The notes below the pieces were generated by a model. It was not told the origin of the DNA, did no database searches, and saw only the letters and a list, made by a program, of their open reading frames with translations. The position numbers and the translations under genes are program-made. Of a stretch of DNA of 64,000 nucleotides, positions 25,764-38,869 are shown in pieces. Source of the DNA: Enoplosus armatus (Eukaryota; Chordata; Actinopteri; Centrarchiformes; Enoplosidae); contig NC_092196.1 of the NCBI RefSeq assembly GCF_043641665.1, positions 16,303,692-16,367,691 of the forward strand, written 5' to 3'. The first letter of the stretch is position 1. Each line of letters begins with the position of its first letter.

Positions 25764-26169
25764 TGACATTTTTTACTTATTGTTAGACTGTGAATAATTT
25801 CAACTTTTGTAATGCAACAACACACACATAAGGAAAACATTTGCTTTACTTTTGTGAAATGCCTGAGGTACTACCACTTACAATATAAGTAACAAATTTA
25901 CAGAAGCTTTCATGAATCACATGACTCACAAATCTGGGTGAGCTGTGCCTGTGTGCTAACCCAGGGTGATTTTTTGGAATCCAGTCCAAGGTTAGTTTTG
26001 TGTCACACACTTCTGACGTCGGACTGTTGCAGTTATCGGTGCTAATTATGGACCAACACAGGGGGATTTCTGCCTCCAGTGAAAGCTGCTCACGTGGAGG
26101 GGTTAGTCATGCTGCTGACTCTTTCAAAAACTGTCTGTCTGTCTGAGTGAAGCACTCATATATACAGTC

Positions 26170-26221
26170 CTATATATATATACACACACACACTCCATAC
26201 ACACACACACACACACACACA
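26170..26221. repeat. Compound (TA)n(CA)n microsatellite
   Basis: TATATATATA followed by two CA runs broken by CTCCAT. Confidence 0.9.
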
Positions 26222-26417
26222 AGTGTAGCCCATATTTTTTGCAGTGCAGAATGTCTCCAGGTAGAGAGGCCAGAGTTTTCCCTCAGTGCAGAAGCCATTA
26301 GTCAGAATGGAGGTGATTTATGGGTTGTCTCCTTGCAGAATTTAAATTAACTGCCGTGCTGTAAGGAGGGAGGAGGGAGGGTACCACTACTTTTTGGGTT
26401 GCTCCCCTTTGCACTCC

Positions 26418-26418
<1 letters not shown>

Positions 26419-26454
<36 letters not shown>

Positions 26455-26482
26455 TCTCTCTCTCTCACTCTCTCTCTCTCTC
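26419..26482. repeat. (CT)n microsatellite
   Basis: About 64 bp of CT repeats with two CA interruptions. It creates the leucine/serine-rich chance frames at 26394-26623. Confidence 0.95.
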
Positions 26483-27920
26483 ACAGGAGAAATTTGGAAC
26501 GTTTTTTGGATCCAGGTGTGTTGTCAGGTGTTCAGCTCACTCATGGATCTCGGAAGATTTCACTGGAAAATATGCTTAGCCAGGCCGATTGAGAACATTT
26601 TTTTTCTTAGAGGACAGAATTAAGCAGAAATCTGAATCATAAAAAGGTCAAGGTCAGCAGCACATGATTCAGCTGTCCAGAGTCCTCTCTCAAAAACACA
26701 AATATATACAGTACATCTTTTAATGTAAATATATAAAACTATATATTGTGTATGTGTATATTAACACGTACACAATGTTTTCCACACTTATTTAAATGAT
26801 TAATAATAAATGTGTGCCCAAATGTGGAGATACAGCATTACTAATCATGGCTTTCTAATTATTTCAGGATGTGCTCTCCCTTCTCCCAGATCCATATTAA
26901 TGATTTTCTTATTAATGATGTTTTTTTACTGTATTTCTCCTCCCTGATGGCTATATGATATATAACTGAGCCGGGAGACAGGCCTGCAGTGTGACATGGG
27001 AGCTTAAGGGACAGGAACTTCATTAGAGTTCACCAGAAATTCTCTCCACGTTGCACATGATTCATCAAGAAGACTTCATATACATAAATACATACTTATT
27101 GCATAATACTTAATGATGTGTGGATGGTCCGTGCCGTGAGACTGAAGCTGCAGGGTGGGGCGTGTAGCTGGCTGGGGTCGGAGGTTGGAGGTTGAGGTCC
27201 CATGGGTGACTGGCAGCGAGAGGGTGGATGGTTGGGGAGGGGTAGTGAGGATGACTCCATATGACATTGCACTGTAAAGAACCCAGAGAGTTTTGCATGA
27301 CATATTGCTTTTGTGAATATGGGTTCATCCACATTTTATCTTTAGTTTATTTTTTCGATAGATATGTAGATAGAGTCTACATTTGCTTTTACTGTATTAG
27401 TCTCTCTTTGCTGATGAGAGGATGCTTTACCAGCAGCTTTATTGCTTCTACCCCCAAAACACACACACACACACCTCGATTTCCTCCTGCAGGCTCACTG
27501 AGCTCACTGTGAAATATGTGGTGATTTCATTTTGCATCTGCTTCCCATATATAGAGCCTTGACCTTTTGTGTACTTGTGCAATTTTGTTGCTGCTGAGCT
27601 AAAAGACGAATGCGGTTATTACCTTATAACTTAGTGATTTTAATATTAATATCAGTACAAGGCAATACATTCATCATTTTGCATAATTTACAGTAAAACT
27701 CAGGTTCACTGTATTTTACTTAAGGATGTTATTAAATGACGGGGACACCACAGCAAGACAAAACAAAGCATAACAAAAACTATGATCTCATCATTTTATA
27801 TCAAATGAGTAAGAATCAGAATAAATCGTATTGTTTCCATCATAACATCATACCAAGTGATATATTGGTTATATCAAATAAAGGGTAAATGCACAAGTCA
27901 ATGCATATATGCCCTGGCAA
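26483..27920. other. Gene-free stretch
   Basis: No coding region supported. About 26840-26950 contains AATCATGG, TCTAATTA and two TTAATGATT/TTAATGATG words and looks regulatory. A short CA run lies at 27459-27474. Confidence 0.5.
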
Positions 27921-28210
27921 TTATTTTAGAGGAAAGGTCCCATATATTGGGAAATATGCTAGAATTGGCTTTCTTGCTTAAAGTTGAGAAGATTGATCAG
28001 GAGACTGAGACCAGTCTGTCTGCTAACGTATGCTGCAAGTATGAAGTTACTGGCAGCAGCTGGCTAACTTAGCATAGCATGAAGACTGGAAACAAAGCTG
28101 TTCAAGCTGTTTCCCCCAGTTTTCAGTCTTTGTGCTAAGCGAAGCTGAGTGTCTGCTGGCTGACTTTGAATACCATACAGACATGAGAGTGGTTGAACTA
28201 TTCCTGTAAG
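27921..28210. mobile_element. Palindromic MITE-like teleost repeat
   Basis: Contains the words GGGAAATATGCT, TTGCTTAAAGTTGAGAAGAT, TAGCATGAAGACTGGAAACA, GTTTCCCCCAGTTTTCAGTC, GTGCTAAGCGAAGCTGAGTG, CAGACATGAGAGTGGTTGAA and GAACTATTCC. They occur in the same order as a very common percomorph repeat whose two arms are inverted copies. The right arm looks shortened. Open frames across it (27857-28072 plus and 28064-28318 minus) are by-products. Confidence 0.7.
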
Positions 28211-29378
28211 CTCATGTTTTTGAGATGATAGTTTCTGACAGTATTGCTGGTGCACTTCACTAATAAACCTTTGCACACACCTTCTTACACACAAGATATA
28301 AGTATGTGATAAATGCATAGAACTCCCTTCATCTCACCTCTGGGAAGTTGTCTGTTCCACAGAAGCTTGATCACCTTCCCCCAGTACAGAATATTCCTCT
28401 GTGGTTTCTCTGCTGCAGCCTTGTGAGCCCTGGGAGCAAGACTAGGCCACAGAGAGCCTTTGCAGGACTCCTGCTGAGGTCTTGACAGGCTCTTGTCTTG
28501 CCTGGATGAAGGACACTACCCTGGGACTTCCCCTGGGTCAGACAAGAAGAAGGTTCTTTGTTCTCCAAAGGGAGAGTAACACCATAAATCCTGACTTACC
28601 TACACCAAATATCACTCAAACACAAAGAATTTACAACACTCAGTTTTCAATACAAATTCTACAGTAGTGTGTTTGTTCTTTAACATGTTGTTTATTCTTA
28701 GTTTATCAGAGGGGTCATAAAGTGTTGAATTAACTCTGATGAGTGTGCAGTTCCAAAATCATTTACATAGCTTTCATACTCTCAGGATTACACATTTTAC
28801 ACATATGCTAATTAAAACAATTCCACAAAACTACAATGAAAACGCTAGTAACACCTGAGTGAATTAAAAAAAACATTTGCCGGTGGGTGCCCTTCCTCAT
28901 TTTCTGCCTTTAGGTAAAAAATGAACAAAGAAACAAAGAAAGAAAGAAAATAAGAAATGCACTTTCTACCCCTGTTCCTCACAATGTTTCATCTGCACTA
29001 CTATGCGCACTGGAAGTGGGGGATGGGTTACCATTTGATGTGCATCACAGACAGCCCAAGTCCGGTAGGTAAGAAGTGCCATAGATTGCGAGACAGACTT
29101 ACTGATGGACAGATATCAAGAGGCAGATATCCGGTTCTTAATTTGTAAATCAGGAGGTCCAGGAACACACAGAGAAGGTGCTGTTTCAACAGTTCAGGGG
29201 GAGAGAAAAAAATCCACAGTACCTGGAGCACTTTGGACAATGCCTACGTGCTAGCTGTTAAAACTAAACTAAACGAATGACACAGCATTATTTATTTACA
29301 TTTATTAATCAGAGCAATCATAATAATCACTCAAAATCAGCAGGGAGAGGCGGGTAGAAACAGCTGTTTACGGTTTGC

Positions 29379-29379
<1 letters not shown>
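28211..29379. other. Gene-free stretch
   Basis: No coding region, RNA gene or clear repeat seen. The Ala/Gly-containing frames at 28371-28667 lack domain features. Confidence 0.5.

Positions 29380-29415
<36 letters not shown>
29380..29415. repeat. (CT)n microsatellite
   Basis: Uninterrupted CT repeat, 18 units. Confidence 0.95.
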
Positions 29416-29418
<3 letters not shown>

Positions 29419-29514
29419 GACCACCAAAACCTAATCTCACCTAGGGCACCAAAATGGCTTGAGCCAGCCCTGATCAACAGACAACCCACACATAAAGATA
29501 CACACAAACTTTGA

Positions 29515-29585
29515 ATTTCATGAAAGCAATATTTTATTTATATGGCCCAATATCACAAATCACAATTTGCCTCAAGTAGCATGGA
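29515..29585 (+). repeat. Teleost interspersed repeat fragment (5' part)
   Basis: ATTTTATTTATATGGCCCAA followed by TATCACAAATCACAATTTGC and CTCAAG matches the opening of a widespread fish repeat that I recall as TTTATATAGCCCAATATCAC...TTTGCCTCA. The class is not certain. Confidence 0.55.
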
Positions 29586-29924
29586 AACGGCAAGAATCAC
29601 AATGCATTCCTCAATGCATGCAGCTACTCTTTGTTTCACTCTTTAAAAAGAAACAAAATGTTTGGGCCACATTGTGCCAGAAAACATCTATTTATTTACC
29701 CTCCACAGTCTCCTGTATTTTTCCGGTTAATAATCCTGTTATCAAGAGTAAAGTACTGTGAGAGGAAAATCCAATTCCTGCTTACACTACTAATGACAAA
29801 TGTCAATAGTTGTGTATGGCGCTTGAAAACTCAAAGCACAGGCCATAAATATGATGTATCCCAAGAACATAGAAGTCTGACCTTTCTTGTAAAACAGAGT
29901 TCAAATCAGATGCAAGTGGAGGTG

Positions 29925-30120
29925 GAGGGCAGAGTGGAGAGCGATGTGAAGTGTTTAGCGAGGAGATGAGTTTTCAGTTCATGCTGTGAGCGACGCTCCT
30001 GGCCGAGGTGGAAAGGTCATCCCATCATTTGGGAGCCTGGAGGGAGAGGAGTCAGACTTAGTGAAGCCACAACCAGCTCGCCACAGGCAAGGCAGACTGA
30101 GGGAATGCACACATGAATCA
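29925..30120 (+). repeat. Degraded teleost repeat (retroelement-like)
   Basis: AGGAGATGAGTTTTCAGTTC, then CCCATCATTTGGGAGCCTGG and AGAGGAGTCAGACTTAGTG follow the order of a fish repeat in which a MGTCTTCAG word precedes CCACCATTTGGGAGCC. The frames at 29986-30232 derive from it. Confidence 0.4.
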
Positions 30121-30239
30121 CAGACACATAATATAGCACCTCACCGCATTCATTATGATACCTGGATATATTGGCCAGCCCTGCAGCAGGGCAGTCAATG
30201 AGCAAGTCTGCGATTTCCTCACTTCTCTTCATTCTGCAG

Positions 30240-32085
30240 ATTGGAAGACAAAGAGTTAAACAACAATTTCCCTGGAGCTCTGCTGCTCAGTCAAGGAAAA
30301 ACAGACAACGTGTAAACAGAAACTAAAGATCAAGCCATGTTCATGGGTAACAAAAATCAGCTACCCTGAACATCTACACTAAATTGTCTGTACAGAATCC
30401 CACTCTGGGCTGATAAGTGTGTCTGTGTAATCAGCTAAATATGTCATCTTGCATACAGAGCATGCAACTGTAATCAGTTCATTGCACTGAAAAGCGCATG
30501 CAATAATGTTCCTTTGACTGCACATGTGACATAACGTGCAAAGTGGTTACAACATGTCGTAATCACTTTGGTATCAGGATGCACCGTGCAAACATGAACC
30601 CCTGAACATGAAGGACCAGCAGGCCGACTCACCTTTAAGTGGATGAGCTCCGGGTGGCAAAGTCAGAGTTCTCATGTATTGTAAAAATGCAACGCTGTCA
30701 CATGCTTTAGTAAACAGGGCAGACGCCAGGTTTGATGGCTGCTGTAGTGAGGACGAACACATGGCCTCAGGGTATTCGGTGTGTGTGTGTGTTGCTCATT
30801 TCCTCTGGAGTCATGTCCTTCACTGTTTCTGCATTCACCTGGATATTCTGTGCATTATAGTGCGCGTCAGCAAGAAATCACTGAGGCAGAGAAGGCTTAA
30901 AGCAAATACATATTAATTTTCTCAGCACATATATAAAACAACTCCTCCCCAGACTCAAAGATTGCCCTCTTCTGCCTTCTCTCTCTGTCATGAACAGAAA
31001 CACACACATACACACACACACACACTCCATATTCCACAGACACTTTGCAGAAGCCGTGAGCAATTCCCCACCAAAGTCAGCCTTTTTCCTTTCCCATTTT
31101 CCTTTAAATGCACAAATGCACCATCTCCCCTTCACTCACCATCTTCAATTTTGACTTCCTCTGCCTTGCTTTCTTTGTTTTGAAGCCCCCCCCCATCCCC
31201 TCCCCACCTCCAAACCACCTCAGTGGGTGCCAAGCAGTCACAGCAGTGGCTTGATCCTGGCACTTATGAAAGGAGCTCTTTGATAAGCCTTGGCCAGGAG
31301 CAACACAAGGGAAGCAATCAGAGACACAAACTCAACTAGAGATGAGGCATCTACTGTGTTTGCTTGTGTGTTTGTGATGTTGTTTTGTTTCTTTGACCTG
31401 TTAAACTTTCCTCTTGGAAAAAAAATCAAATCCTTGAAAGTCTTTTTTTTCTAACTCTTCCATGTTTTGTGGTTTTCCCTTGTGTACTTCTGAAACCCTT
31501 TGAAACACATTTGTTCTGCCACCCCCTCTCTTTGTAACCAGGGAGAACAACAAAGTGATTAAAAGCGTTTGAGGTGTGTTTGGATGTGGCTGATGCCTGG
31601 ACACAGTGCTACTGAGGTTGTGGTTTCCTGTTCTTGTCTTGTCCACGTATCCGCTCTCTTATTGTATTTCAACAGCTTTCTCTGTCATCACAGTCCGGTC
31701 AGCTGTGCTGCACAAAACCTGGGCTGAGCTCCCTTTTAATAACAATGAACAAAGGATTTAAAGTAAAGGCCTAGAAAATTCCCATACAACATAGGTCTTA
31801 TTTTTGGAGTATTGGCCTTCATTGCACGAACTATGATTTTTCTATTATTTCATTGGGTTAGCGGTGTTGGAGAGCAGTGTACATCAGTGGTGTAGTCTAC
31901 GTCGAGGTAGTGGGCATGCTGTAAATGCAAATGTGGTAACGTAAGGTGAATTAAACCTGTTTAATTATTTGTAGAACATATATGTGATAAGATTACTGAA
32001 CTTTTAGGATTACATTATGGATGGAAGGATCACGTGACCATTACTACCCAACTCTGCCAGTCCCCTCAGCTGTCCACGTCTGTCA
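30240..32085. other. Gene-free stretch
   Basis: No coding region supported. It includes an interrupted (CA)n at 31000-31026 and C-rich sequence at 31186-31212. Minus-strand frames at 31238-31646 show no recognisable domain. Confidence 0.5.
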
Positions 32086-32345
32086 GCTCATTTTTTGTAC
32101 TGACTGTACGTTACCTGTTCAGTGCCAAATAGCAGGAAGACGCAGTTAGCGACTAGCTGGTGGACATAGTGGAGCATTTAGCAGCTGAAGAGCCAGATAT
32201 TTCCCTGAGAAGTTGGTTGAGACCAAAAACAGAGCTAAAAGGAGTGTATTGGAGCCTGAAGATTAATTAGGCGTCAGAAACAGGACTCCAGATAAATGGT
32301 AATGTTGCTCTATAACACAACTTCAATGTTGTACAAGAGCAAATT
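32086..32345 (+). repeat. Teleost interspersed repeat
   Basis: GTGGACATAGTGGAGCATTT, AGCAGCTGAAGAGCCAGATA, TTTCCCTGAGAAGTTGGTTG, AGACCAAAAACAGAGCTAAA and GGTAATGTTGCTCTATAA occur consecutively, as in a repeat family I recall from many percomorph loci. Non-coding. Confidence 0.6.
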
Positions 32346-34760
32346 CTTCATGTATATTAAAAATGTCCCTCCTATTTTTTGTAATGCCTAATCCCTGAAC
32401 ACAGCAGCCCTTGTCACAACTATCCTGTTGGTCTGGGGAGGGCAGCAGACAGACATCTGATGTGACATCTATAAGTCACTGCAAAAAATCCAGCCTACCA
32501 CATGCAGCAAATTCAGGGTTTCACAACATGTCACTTCCATTAAAATACGTTTTACCATGACTGTCATTGACACTCATGGATTCTCTCCCTATGTGCTCCA
32601 ACAAATCAAGCAAAACAAACCATCTCCACTGATATAAAGCTCAGCTGTCACGGCAGTTTACTCCCTCTCCATGTTGTACCTCTTGCTCCCCTTCTGCCTC
32701 TCTATTGCGTGTCTCCCAATCTTTCTCATCTGTCTTTCATCGCTATCGCTCTCTGTTTGTCCTTTCTGGTGTGCATTGATCTCTGTGGTTCAGAGATTTA
32801 GAGATTTGGGGCACAGTGATCTGACTGGCAGTTACAGCCGGCAGGTGTGAAAAACAAACAATGGCCCCCTAAACAAACCCCAAACCCAATTTAGGGCTTG
32901 TGTGCTTCCTTATATAGGCAAACTCCGTGTCTGTTATGAGGAATAAATCAGAACAGGCAAATATTCATTGCAGGCACACCTGGTGAGCCAGTTATTTGGG
33001 TAAGTCTCACAGACTCTGCTCAGTGATAAATTAGACAACCAACTAGTGATGCCATAAGTTTGCAACAGAAGTTTAATGATGATGAAGAGACAGAAGTGCA
33101 GCTAAATAACTGGAGATATGTCAAGTGTCGCGGTGACAAATAGTCAGGCATCCTGCTCATTGATCCATCTCAATCCGTCACAAGAGCTCGGTCCAGCTCA
33201 GGCACAAACAGTCCTATCTAAGCCAGGAACAGGCAACCATGTGACGTGGAAAGCAAAGTCTGCAGATTTTCATTTCAACCAATGACAACACCAGCTGATT
33301 TCACTGATTGGCACACGTTTAAACAGATCTGTGAAAACTGTGACCTGGCGGATTATGAACCGGTAGACTCTTGGTCCTCGATGGCATGACCGCCCATTTA
33401 TCCAAAAATGTATTGATATCTTAACGGAAAAGCTGAAGAAAAAATGACACTGAACACCTTGAAAGCATTCACTCACTGAAACAGCCACCGCTAAAATATA
33501 TATTTTCTAATGAATTTAAAATCTACTATGAACAAACAGCACCAGATACTCACTTTTCAGACATAATTGTAACAGACACTGGATTGTGTGTGATGTTGAG
33601 GTACTCGCTGTATTGGCTCCAGATTTGTGACTCAAAGCCAGAGATATCAGCGCAGAAAAATACCTGCCCTTGCTGTTTTTACTATTGCCTCTGAGAGGCT
33701 GACATGAACCCTTTTTTCCCAATCGGCAGTTCGTATCGACATGGACGTGCCATATTCTCACCTTCCAGTTTGATTTATTTGTCCATTTTGTGTTCTGAAC
33801 TGCGTTAGACCAAAAACACTGACAACCGACCTCTGAAAACATAACACATATTTCACATGATGACTATGTTTGTTTACCATCTACAGACTATGTCATTTGC
33901 TTTCTTACTTTACCATTCATCACTCTAAAGGATGAAAATATCAAACAAATGACATCACTGCTGCATATAGATTTTTTTTTCTCCCAACCAGGACCCTTAA
34001 TTTGATAAAAACCATGAAATCAATACCTAAAAAAAGACACCAATAAGAAACAGTGTCAGCGCATTCAGGTGGAGAAACAGGGTTATTGACACGGGGAAAA
34101 GGCAAAGAGGGGAATAAAATAACAGCAGAAGAGCATCAATGTCGGTGGCCCCCAACGGAAGGATAGATTGCTTTTACCCTCAAAAAGTGTCCTATGTGAC
34201 TAAGCTACCAAGATCGTTTTAAAAAAGTTTTTTTGAACTGTTCTTCTACATGTTTGGTTGCATGTTTATTTTGTGTGTAATGTGCAATTTCATTTACAGT
34301 CCAAGCTGTTGGCTTATTAGTTCATTCTTGGCATTGACTTTTGTAATTAGCACCTTTTTTTTAATTTGAGAAGCTGCTAGCATTTCCTGGCATAGCGGAT
34401 TCAAGTGTTGTCTTGTGTCTGTGCACATATATGCATGAATCTCTAGAACCCACCTCCAGGAAAAGAAAAAAAAAGATTGTCTTTCCACAGCTCCATCTTT
34501 ATTTTTAGAGGCTGGATGCTGATGAGAGAGGGGAGAAAGCAAGGGAGTGAGAAATGGCATCAAAAGTGGGGAAAAGGAGGGAGAGCAAGGAGAGAGGAAA
34601 AGAGAGGGATGACAGAGGGGGAGCAAGATGGTCGGGGGGGTTGTGTTGGTTCCTCTGTGGTTCAAGAGAGTCGTAGAAAGAAACGCAATGTGATGAGAGT
34701 CCTTCCTCTGTGTGAGCCGGAGAGAGAGAAGGGGACGTAACCACACCAACCTCTCACTCG
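32346..34760. other. Gene-free region upstream of the c1ql1 promoter
   Basis: No coding region supported. 33240-33480 contains CATTTCAACCAATGAC...CTGATTTCACTGATTGGCAC, which resembles a decayed fish repeat. The minus-strand 108-codon frame at 33516-33842 and the frames at 34294-34749 match nothing I know. 34500-34740 is purine-rich (GGGAGAGAGGA words) and could be proximal promoter. Confidence 0.45.
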
Positions 34761-34762
34761 AT

Positions 34763-34852
34763 GGGGGAGCAGGGGTGGGTGGGGTGGGGGGGGGGCTCCG
34801 CTGCTACTGCTGTATAAAAAGCCAAGCCTGAGAATCCGGCACCACAAACTCA
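34763..34852 (+). promoter_or_regulatory. c1ql1: c1ql1 core promoter: G-run tract, TATA box, start region
   Basis: A TATAAAA lies at 34813-34819. A transcription start would be expected around 34841-34852, where an Inr-like CTCACC occurs. Immediately upstream, 34763-34795 is nearly all G, with five runs of three or more G separated by short gaps. It could act as an Sp/KLF-type GT box and could fold as a G-quadruplex. The coding exon lies about 550 nt downstream on the same strand. The TATA match and its position are seen in the sequence; promoter activity is inferred. Confidence 0.6.
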
Positions 34853-34855
34853 CCA

Positions 34856-34882
34856 CACATACACACACACACACACACACAC
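34856..34882. repeat. (CA)n microsatellite in the c1ql1 leader
   Basis: About 13 CA units beginning roughly 40 bp after the TATA box. Confidence 0.9.
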
Positions 34883-34918
34883 AGATCCAGTGGCTCTCAC
34901 ACTCACCCACTCTCATCA

Positions 34919-34921
<3 letters not shown>

Positions 34922-34965
<44 letters not shown>
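34922..34965. repeat. (CT)n microsatellite in the c1ql1 leader
   Basis: About 22 uninterrupted CT units, between the inferred start of transcription and the possible 5'UTR donor. Confidence 0.95.
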
Positions 34966-34969
<4 letters not shown>

Positions 34970-35151
34970 GCTCCTTCTGTCTCTCACTCCAGTCCTCTGG
35001 GCTCTGCATCCTTCTTGCTTCTTCTCACAAGTCAGATTGTGTTTGTAAGTACGCGCTGAATGTCTCCCTGTGTATGCTTGGGTTTACTTAGGTCTTTATG
35101 TATGTGTGAGTGACTGGTTGCCTACTTTAGCGTGACTGAGAAGAGCAGTGA

Positions 35152-36099
<948 letters not shown>

Positions 36100-36120
36100 T
36101 GATTTCTCATAAAGCCAGAG

Positions 36121-36126
36121 AATAAA
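36121..36126 (+). terminator. c1ql1: Possible intronic poly(A) signal (AATAAA)
   Basis: AATAAA sits 19 nt after the first in-frame stop beyond the exon 1 donor. GT-containing sequence (GTGACATTGTGAGG, then GCGTGCG) follows within 30 nt. If used, it would end a short transcript encoding residues 1-203 plus 41 intron-encoded residues, losing the end of the gC1q domain. Use is inferred only. Confidence 0.3.
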
Positions 36127-36140
36127 AAGTGACATTGTGA

Positions 36141-36380
36141 GGCAAGCGTGCGCATCTGCCGTGCGCCTCCAAAGCCCAGAGCGCACAGCTGTGGCACCCA
36201 GCGCGCCTGGAGATAACTGGTTGCACCCGCGTCCCCTCTTGCATTATGCGCCCTGACATTGCCTCGTCCCGCGATCCAAAGGACGGTCACCGTTTGGGCT
36301 GGACAGGGTGCAGAGAAGGCGCGCCGATATTTTTGCCTTTTCAGTGTGAAATTTGGAAACCGATCGGGCGTCCCGTTTTT
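36141..36380. promoter_or_regulatory. CpG-rich segment at the start of the c1ql1 intron
   Basis: By hand count roughly 20 CpG dinucleotides occur in about 240 bp, while the flanks are AT-rich and CpG-poor. Several GCGC/GTGCGC words resemble NRF1-type sites. It could be the 3' shore of a CpG island over exon 1, or an internal promoter or enhancer. No open frame of note uses it. Confidence 0.4.
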
Positions 36381-38869
36381 TTTTTTCTGAATTAGGATTA
36401 ATATCTACAGGAATTTAGTGGTGGCATTTACAGTTGGAAATGTTTTAATTTAATTTTGTTTATAGTATTTCATGCATTTTATGAGTGGTTGTACTGTATT
36501 TTGAGTTATGTTATAGTCAAGCTTTTATTATTATTATTATTATAAAAACAAGTGTGTACACTCAATTACCTTCCGTTTCTGTTATTTCAACAACTTTTAG
36601 ACGATGTGGGTTACAGTGGCGTGTCTGCGCTGTAAGCGCTGACAATACCTGTTTATTATCCTCCGGATTATGCCGTCGGTCCGCCGCTGCACCCATCTGT
36701 CTCTGCAGTCGTGTTAAACGCATTAGGACGTCTACGTGATCTATTCTCGGCTTCTTTGATGCATCATTTTAATGGGGCTCTAATTTTATTTTGCGCCCCG
36801 GAGGGTCTTCTCAGGTCGGTAATGTGTGCCAGTGTGGTTTGGAGCCTCCGATCAGCCGTCAGATCTCTTATCTTCAAAGTGGCTCCGAAAAACGTTTTGC
36901 TTGTAAAAAGATGGATGTTACACTACAGCTGCAACTGTATCTCCATCAGATAGTTTGCTGCCAGTATCATGACAAACATAAAAAAGGAAAATGTATTAAT
37001 TTAAAGAAAACAAATCAGCACAGAAGCAACCATTTAAAAAAGGCTTTATAAAGTGAGCAGCTTTCACATTGATCCTGCAAAACTTTTCAGTGACATCAAA
37101 GGAGATTTTCAACATATCAATACTTTATAAATACTTATTGGACTTCAATTCTGTGTGTACTTTATGATAAAAAAGGGTTAGCTGCACTTCAGTTCTCATA
37201 ATAACATAATCCTTGTGCTCAAAGTGAATTGGACACAGAGACAGTATTGTGATGAGAAATGCTGCTGGTGACATTTTCTTACTGTATATGATAAGTGAGA
37301 TCACCCTTACCACAGGTCACAGAAAATGTATTATTTATAGTCTATTTCATGAACATGTGGAGTTTCTGATTCACCATCATCAGCTTGCTATACTGTCAGA
37401 AACACAGAGATAAATAATAAATATAAGTTAAAATCTACCAAATCTGATCCTCCAGCTGTCACTTCCACATCATGGCCCAGCTGCCTCCCTCACCTGTTTC
37501 ATATCTGCTGGCTGCAAAATCCTTTTATTTTTGCTTAATTTTTATTTTTTTTAATAATGTTTTTGCCAAGCGGATTGTAAAAAAAATCATGGCACTATTT
37601 TGCCAATTAACACACACAGAGATAGATTAAAGCGGAAAGCTGTTGGGGTCTTACATTACAGGTACTGAGACCATAATATGTGCACCATGGAGATAACTGA
37701 TAAAACAGTTGGCATCGGCTCTGTGGCTTGAATATGCAGCCTCACCAAGGCAGCTAGAGGTTAATTCCTTTACCCTCGCCAAGTTCACACCCAGCAAGAA
37801 AAAGAGAGTTACAGCAATCGCCTTCTATTTATAATGTCTCACTCAACAGTAATGTTTATGGGTGGGCGTAAAAGCATTGATATATAATAGGGGAAGAAGA
37901 ACATATGTTCCTATAAAACGCCTTCTGTTCCCGCTTCATTGTGCTCCCAAGAGGAGGGTGTGGAGGTACTTAAGTTAGACGCACACAGTGTGCATCTCCA
38001 GAGACCCACGTAATGTTTATAAAGTGGTAACTGCTTCTCTTTCTCTGTCTACCTCTGTCCTGTGCACAGCATATACATTAACATGCCGTCCTCTTGCTGT
38101 GGTGTTTATTAGGTTGTGTGCTTGGCTGATGGAGAAGGCCCCCGAGCCTCAGTCGGTGTGAATGACTGTGAATGGTTATAAATGTTGGGCCAACTTATTC
38201 TACATCATTGATGAAGTGCTGAGAGTCAAACCGAAGCTCCTACAGTCACACAGGTGCTTTCCTCAGCTCATTAAGGCTGCAAAAAGCTACACCGTGAGTT
38301 GGGACAGGGGAGGCCAGGGAATTGCAGACAATACTAGTATTTTATCATCTTTTGGCTTTAGTGAAGCGGTGAGTTTCTAGGCCCTGCAGTGCTGTTTCAC
38401 TCCAGCATGTGCTCCTCCCACTCCAGGGGTTCTTACAAGCTGTGTCTAACATCAACATCCATGGGTTACTTTATTTCTTCAACTCTTCTTCCACTTTCCC
38501 TCTTCACTTGGCAGAGTGAAACACCCAAATCCCAACACTGTCCCCAGAACTTTGACACTTTTCAAGCTAGACCAAAAAGTGAGCTTCCTGGTAAACAAAC
38601 AAATAAGAAATCTATTTTCAGCACAGCACACTTCATCTGTTTTCCAAGTTCCTCTCCAACCACTCTTTTGGCTTCTTCATCGCCTGTTCTTTTACTCGCG
38701 TGCCAAATATTCCAACCAATCCTAAACTCTCTCCAGTAAATCAATGCATGCTATAACCTGTCTTGGACGCATCCTGAGAGACACAGCAGTGACAATGAAG
38801 ACAAATTCATTGGACGCACTAGAAGGGGGAGAAAGAAAAGAGGACAGAAAAGACATAGTTATTGTGCTA

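Noticed and set aside
34294..34749. 151-codon minus-strand frame just upstream of the promoter
   Set aside because: Driven by purine-rich plus-strand DNA giving Ser/Leu/Pro; no domain.
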